Assembly: GCA_959600045.1 (NCBI GenBank) | Contig: CAUGKJ010000008.1 | Location: forward strand, 1-14,123 | Reading direction: 5' to 3' | DNA from: an uncultured Haemophilus sp. | GTDB lineage: Bacteria > Pseudomonadota > Gammaproteobacteria > Enterobacterales > Pasteurellaceae | DNA: 14,123 nt | Shown here: piece by piece, positions 10,203 through 14,123 of the stretch | Layout of the letters: each line of letters begins with the position of its first letter | Numbering within the stretch: position 1 is the first letter of the stretch | Position numbers and translations under genes: made by a program | The notes under the pieces: generated by a model | Told to the model about the DNA's origin: nothing | The model's database searches: none | Seen by the model: only the letters and a program-made list of their open reading frames with translations

Positions 10203-10239
10203 AAAAAGAGCGGTTATTTTGACCGCTCTTTTTGTTTTT
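10203..10239. terminator. Bidirectional terminator between atpC and ilvA
   Basis: A perfect 12-bp stem (10203-10214 with 10222-10233) closes a 7-base loop and is followed by TTTTTGTTTTT. The A-run on the left arm gives a U-tract for the opposite strand, so it can end both the atp operon and ilvA. The arms contain AAGAGCGGT and ACCGCTCTT, each one base from the uptake signal and changed in a matching way. Confidence 0.92.
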
Positions 10240-11781
10240 CTATCGTAAGAAATATCGATACGCTTTACTTTCACTTACATCTTCATAAACATAGCCGAGT
10301 TTTGCTAAAGCTTGTTCAAATTCTGCGTTATCTTTTTCGCCTAATTGGAAAGCCGCAAGAATATTACCGTAATCAGCTCCATGTGCACGATAATGGAATA
10401 ATGAAATATTCCAACGTTTACCCAAAATTTCTAAGAATTTCAGTAGAGCGCCTTTTTGTTCTGGAAATTCAAAGCTATAAAGTCGTTCATGATGATTAGA
10501 AACTCGTCCACCCATTAAATAACGCACGTGAGTTTTCGCAATATCATCATCGGACATATCTTCTACATCAAAGCCGTTTTTCGTTAAATCAGCAATAATT
10601 TCCGATTTTTCAGCTTCATTAGCGGTACGTACACCAACGAAAATACAGGCTTTTTGATTATCTGCATAACGATAACTGAATTCTGTTACTGCACGATTAC
10701 CGATGACATGGGCAAATTTTAAGAAACTGCCTGGTTGTTCAGGCATGGTTACAGCCAATAAAGCTTCACGGTTTTCACCAATTTCACAACGTTCTGAAAC
10801 ATAACGCAATGTATGGAAGTTGAGGTTGGCGCCGGATAAAATTGCAGCCATATTTTTGCCTTCCAGATTGTTTTGTTTTACGTATTTCTTCAAACCGGCT
10901 AATCCTAAGGCGCCAGATGGTTCTGCGACAGCACGCACGTTTTCGAATAAATCTTTCATTGCCGCACAAACTTCATCGCTATCTACTAGCACCATACCGT
11001 CTAAATATTTTTGACACAAACGGAATGTTTCGTCACCAATACGTTTTACCGCTACACCATCAGCAAATAAGCCAACGTGTGCTAAATCGGTAGGTTCACC
11101 TTTTTCTAAGGCTGCATTCAAACAGGCTGAATCTTTGGACTCGACACCAATGACTTTAATTTCCGGCATAAATTGTTTGAGCAAAATGGCTACGCCAGCG
11201 GCGAGACCACCGCCTCCGACTTGCACAAAGACATAATCTAAATCGGCAACTTGTTGCAGCATTTCCATTGCCAACGTTCCTTGACCCGCGATCACCAATG
11301 GATGATCAAACGGCGGGATAAATGTCATATGTTTAGATTTTGAAAGCTCAATGGCTTTGGCTTTGGCTTCATCAAAATTGGCTCCGTGTAACAGCACTTC
11401 GCCACCAAAACCACGAACGGCATCCACTTTTATGCTAGGTGTATTTTGTGGCATAACAATTAATGCTTTTAAGCCAAGCTGTTTAGCGGATAAAGCAACG
11501 CCCTGAGCATGATTACCCGCAGAAGCAGCAATGACCCCAGCCTGTTTTTGTTCATCAGAAAGGCTAGAAATCATTGCATAAGCACCACGCAGCTTAAAGC
11601 TATTTACTGGTTGGCGGTCTTCACGCTTAATCCAAATATTATTATGTAGTCGCTCGGATAATTTTCCCATTTTTTGTAGCGGGGTTACAGTAGCTGCTTC
11701 ATATACTCTGGAGCCAAGTTTAACAATCGCGTTAATGTAATCCGATTGAGAGGGTTGAGGATTGGTGAGTAGGTTTTTCAT
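10240..11781 (-). CDS. ilvA: Threonine ammonia-lyase (threonine dehydratase), biosynthetic
   Basis: A 513-residue enzyme (E. coli IlvA: 514). It converts L-threonine to 2-oxobutanoate and ammonia, the committed step to isoleucine. The PLP-dependent catalytic domain covers about 1-330: the PLP lysine is K63 in NSFKLRGAY, SAGNHAQG is at 87-94, and the phosphate-binding glycine loop GGGGLAAG at 189-196. The C-terminal part has two ACT-like regulatory regions, about 338-410 and 432-505, with RLYSFEFPEQKGALLKFL in the second. This marks the long form inhibited by isoleucine, unlike the short catabolic TdcB. The start is ATG 11781 with only a weak ribosome site; the stop is TAG. It lies 84 bases downstream of ilvD on the same strand and is probably co-transcribed with it. 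Confidence 0.97.
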   Translation of the reverse strand: MKNLLTNPQPSQSDYINAIVKLGSRVYEAATVTPLQKMGKLSERLHNNIWIKREDRQPVNSFKLRGAYAMISSLSDEQKQAGVIAASAGNHAQGVALSAKQLGLKALIVMPQNTPSIKVDAVRGFGGEVLLHGANFDEAKAKAIELSKSKHMTFIPPFDHPLVIAGQGTLAMEMLQQVADLDYVFVQVGGGGLAAGVAILLKQFMPEIKVIGVESKDSACLNAALEKGEPTDLAHVGLFADGVAVKRIGDETFRLCQKYLDGMVLVDSDEVCAAMKDLFENVRAVAEPSGALGLAGLKKYVKQNNLEGKNMAAILSGANLNFHTLRYVSERCEIGENREALLAVTMPEQPGSFLKFAHVIGNRAVTEFSYRYADNQKACIFVGVRTANEAEKSEIIADLTKNGFDVEDMSDDDIAKTHVRYLMGGRVSNHHERLYSFEFPEQKGALLKFLEILGKRWNISLFHYRAHGADYGNILAAFQLGEKDNAEFEQALAKLGYVYEDVSESKAYRYFLR

Positions 11782-11801
11782 GATATTTGTTGTTTATGAT
11801 G

Positions 11802-11810
11802 AAGTGCGGT
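11802..11810 (+). repeat. Haemophilus DNA uptake signal in the ilvD-ilvA gap
   Basis: Exact AAGTGCGGT followed by TAATTTTTTC, a good AT-rich flank for the extended uptake motif. It stands alone, with no inverted partner, so it does not form a terminator. Confidence 0.9.
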
Positions 11811-11830
11811 TAATTTTTTCTTTGTTTTAT

Positions 11831-11858
11831 TTCTCCCTCTCATAAAAGAGAGGGAGAA
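11831..11858. other. Strong stem-loop without U-tract between ilvD and ilvA
   Basis: TTCTCCCTCTC (11831-11841) pairs perfectly with GAGAGGGAGAA (11848-11858), an 11-bp stem with a 6-base loop. On the minus strand it falls seven bases after the ilvD stop, but the downstream bases (ATAAAACAAAG) have no U-run, so it is not a standard terminator. It may protect the 3' end of an ilvD message or reduce passage into ilvA; this is inference. Confidence 0.6.
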
Positions 11859-11865
11859 TCAGACA

Positions 11866-13704
11866 CTATTTTAAAAGTGTTTTATCACGAACGGCACCTT
11901 TATCCGCAGAAGTAGCGAAGTGACCAAATACTTTTAATGCAAAAGACACTTCACGTTCACGGTGAGCTGGTTGCCAGCCTTTGGCATCTTGCTCGGTACG
12001 GCGTTTTACTAATTCTTCATCGCTAATTTTTAGGTTAATCGAGCGATTTGGAATATCGATTTCGATAATATCGTCATCATGTACTAAACCGATCGCACCG
12101 CCAGAAGCTGCTTCAGGAGAGGCGTGACCGATCGATAAACCAGATGTACCACCAGAGAAACGACCATCCGTTAATAAGGCACATTTTTTACCTAGGCCCA
12201 TTGATTTTAAGTAGCTGGTTGGATACAACATTTCTTGCATACCAGGGCCGCCTTTTGGACCTTCGTAGCGAATGACTACTACATGGCCTTCTTTAACTTT
12301 ACCACCTAAAATACCGGCTACCGCATCTTCTTGGCTTTCAAATACGATTGCACGGCCTGTGAATTTCCAGATAGACTCATCTACACCAGCGGTTTTTACG
12401 ATACAACCGTCTTTAGCGATGTTACCGAATAATACGGCTAAGCCGCCTTCTTGAGAAATCGCATTTTCTTTATTACGAATACAACCACCTACACGGTCAT
12501 CATCTACGCTATCCCAACGGCAATCTTGCGAGAAGGCTTGCGTGGTGCGAATACCTGCCGGACCTGCACGGAAGAATTTGTGTAGTTCTTCATCTTTATT
12601 ACGAATGATATCGTATTGATTTAATTGCTCTTCTAAAGTCATACCTAATACGGTTTTGGTGTTACGGTGGATTAAACCTGCACGATCTAGTTCGCCCAAT
12701 AAACCCATAATCCCACCTGCACGATGTACATCTTCCATGTGGTATTTATTGGTATTTGGTGCGATTTTGCTTAAGCAAGGCACAACGCGTGATAAGCGGT
12801 CAATATCCGCCATTTTGAAATCTACACCAGCTTCTTGAGCAGCTGCTAATAAGTGTAAAACGGTATTACTTGAACCACCCATCGCGATATCTAAGCTCAT
12901 AGCATTTTCAAAGGCTTCAAAGGTGCCGATTGAACGAGGTAATACGCTTTCATCATCTTGTTCATAATAGCGTTTGCAAAGCTCAACAATTTGACGACCA
13001 GCTTTTAAGAATAATTCTTTGCGGTCAGCATGGGTCGCTAACATCGAGCCATTGCCCGGTAAAGATAAACCTAACGCTTCGGTTAAGCAGTTCATGGAGT
13101 TAGCGGTGAACATGCCTGAGCAAGAACCACAGGTTGGGCAAGCACTACGCTCAATCGCATCAATACGTTCATCGCTTACGTTCGGATCTGCCGCCTCAAT
13201 CATCGCATCCACTAAATCTAAGCGAATAAGTTGATCAGATAATTTCGTTTTACCCGCTTCCATTGGGCCACCCGAAACGAAGATAGTTGGAATGTTCAAA
13301 CGCATTGCCGCCATTAACATTCCCGGGGTGATTTTGTCACAGTTGGAAATACACACCATCGCATCAGCACAGTGAGCATTAACCATATATTCCACGCTAT
13401 CTGCGATTAAATCACGGCTTGGTAAGGAATAAAGCATGCCTCCGTGGCCCATCGCGATACCATCATCTACTGCGATAGTATTGAATTCTTTTGCTACGCC
13501 GCCTGCTTTTTCAATTTCAGCTGCGACTAGTTGTCCCATATCTTTTAAATGAACATGCCCTGGTACGAATTGGGTGAATGAGTTCACCACCGCAATAATC
13601 GGTTTACCAAAGTCATTTTCTTTCATCCCTGTTGCACGCCATAAGGCACGTGCACCCGCCATATTACGACCTTGTGTACTGGTCGCTGAACGTAGTTTTG
13701 GCAT
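11866..13704 (-). CDS. ilvD: Dihydroxy-acid dehydratase
   Basis: A 612-residue enzyme (E. coli: 616). It dehydrates 2,3-dihydroxy-isovalerate and 2,3-dihydroxy-3-methylvalerate to the 2-oxo acids that precede valine and isoleucine. The start is ATG at 13704 (MPKLRSATS), matching E. coli MPKYRSAT, with GGAGA eight bases upstream (complement of 13713-13717). A TTG at 13719 would add five unsupported residues. Iron-sulfur ligand motifs are CISNCDK with C122, and CPTCGSC with C195; K124 is the likely Mg-site lysine. There is no Cys near position 49 ([10 protein letters not shown]), as in the E. coli oxygen-sensitive [4Fe-4S] type. The C-terminal domain has [15 protein letters not shown] and ends in [10 protein letters not shown]. 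The stop is TAG. No ilvG or ilvM lies directly upstream, and no leader-peptide attenuator is visible in the 48-base gap. Confidence 0.98.
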   Translation of the reverse strand: MPKLRSATSTQGRNMAGARALWRATGMKENDFGKPIIAVVNSFTQFVPGHVHLKDMGQLVAAEIEKAGGVAKEFNTIAVDDGIAMGHGGMLYSLPSRDLIADSVEYMVNAHCADAMVCISNCDKITPGMLMAAMRLNIPTIFVSGGPMEAGKTKLSDQLIRLDLVDAMIEAADPNVSDERIDAIERSACPTCGSCSGMFTANSMNCLTEALGLSLPGNGSMLATHADRKELFLKAGRQIVELCKRYYEQDDESVLPRSIGTFEAFENAMSLDIAMGGSSNTVLHLLAAAQEAGVDFKMADIDRLSRVVPCLSKIAPNTNKYHMEDVHRAGGIMGLLGELDRAGLIHRNTKTVLGMTLEEQLNQYDIIRNKDEELHKFFRAGPAGIRTTQAFSQDCRWDSVDDDRVGGCIRNKENAISQEGGLAVLFGNIAKDGCIVKTAGVDESIWKFTGRAIVFESQEDAVAGILGGKVKEGHVVVIRYEGPKGGPGMQEMLYPTSYLKSMGLGKKCALLTDGRFSGGTSGLSIGHASPEAASGGAIGLVHDDDIIEIDIPNRSINLKISDEELVKRRTEQDAKGWQPAHREREVSFALKVFGHFATSADKGAVRDKTLLK

Positions 13705-13752
13705 AAATAATCTCTCCAAGTAAATTTTGTTAGGGTTAAAAGGTGCTATATC

Positions 13753-14123
13753 TTATAGACAATCTATTACTTTTAAGTCAGGTTTTATTTTAAGTGAATA
13801 CCCTAAATAGTTGCTTTTATCATCATTGAAATTAAAATTTAAGATATCCCAGACTCCCATTTTATCTAAATCTTGTGTATCAATCATAATCTTCTTATGT
13901 TGGCTATCTAAATAAGTGAAGGCTTTACCCTTGGGTATAAATTTATTACTATAACATAATATATTCTCTTCGGGGTAGGAATAAAAATCTAAACTTCTAG
14001 ATATAAGATATGCTTTGTCTTTTAAATGCTTATCATTAAAATAATTTTCATTCATATTCCAAGAAAAAATAGTTAGGGTAAGTAAACTAAATATATATGA
14101 AAAATATTTTATAATAAAAGAAA
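13753..14123 (-). CDS. Hypothetical protein with N-terminal hydrophobic segment, 5' end outside window
   Basis: I do not recognise this gene. From the first ATG in the window (14055) it would be 100 residues, but the frame stays open upstream to the edge, adding at least 22 residues: SFIIKYFSYIFSLLTLTIF followed by SWN before that Met. This reads like a signal peptide or membrane anchor with a lysine ahead of a hydrophobic core, so the real start is probably beyond 14123. The rest is polar, with many Lys, Asp, Asn and Tyr residues, and ends VIDCL. No cofactor or catalytic motif is apparent. Base composition is about 25% GC by hand count, far below the neighbouring ilvD. It ends 48 bases before the ilvD start on the same strand with no terminator between. 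It could be a small secreted or membrane-tethered protein. Confidence 0.6.
   Translation of the reverse strand, partial: SFIIKYFSYIFSLLTLTIFSWNMNENYFNDKHLKDKAYLISRSLDFYSYPEENILCYSNKFIPKGKAFTYLDSQHKKIMIDTQDLDKMGVWDILNFNFNDDKSNYLGYSLKIKPDLKVIDCL

Noticed and set aside
10194..10499. 101-residue reading on the + strand after atpC
   Set aside because: It starts in the terminator and runs antisense over the conserved 3' end of ilvA; no ribosome site or protein similarity supports it.
13705..13752. Leader-peptide attenuator or promoter for ilvD
   Set aside because: Only 48 bases are available, with no run of branched-chain codons, no hairpin pair and no convincing -35/-10 pair.

Overview
The window looks like chromosome from a Pasteurellaceae bacterium, most likely Haemophilus. 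It carries five exact copies of the Haemophilus-type DNA uptake signal (AAGTGCGGT or its complement), has moderate-to-low GC, and encodes proteins that resemble gammaproteobacterial (E. coli-like) housekeeping proteins throughout. A H. parainfluenzae-like species is my best guess, but I cannot prove the species from sequence alone. There is no phage, insertion sequence, CRISPR array, tRNA or rRNA, and no gene-free stretch above 300 bases.

Left to right: the 3' part of mnmG (tRNA wobble-uridine modification, + strand) ends at a terminator made of two inverted uptake signals. A divergent pair follows: qorB (NAD(P)H:quinone oxidoreductase family, - strand) and an HxlR-family regulator of the QorR/YtfH type (+ strand). 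Their shared 166-base gap holds a clear promoter and repeated half-sites. The pair sits between mnmG and rsmG, which are adjacent in E. coli and many relatives. Next come rsmG (16S rRNA m7G methyltransferase) and the complete F1Fo ATP synthase operon atpI-B-E-F-H-A-G-D-C, behind a strong sigma70-type promoter and closed by a terminator shared with the convergent ilvA. On the - strand lie ilvD and then ilvA, consecutive steps of branched-chain amino acid synthesis. At the right edge, also on the - strand upstream of ilvD, is an AT-rich gene of unknown function that runs off the window.

The most important observation is an in-frame amber codon (TAG) at codon 214 of atpA, where the family has Glu. 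The frame is otherwise intact over 513 codons, the same length as E. coli AtpA. If real, the alpha subunit is truncated just after the Walker A region and the ATP synthase should be disabled unless the codon is suppressed. If it is a base-calling or assembly error, the operon is normal. Apart from this I see no previously undescribed system: the window is a conserved housekeeping block, with a locally inserted quinone-reductase/regulator cassette and some interesting small regulatory structures.
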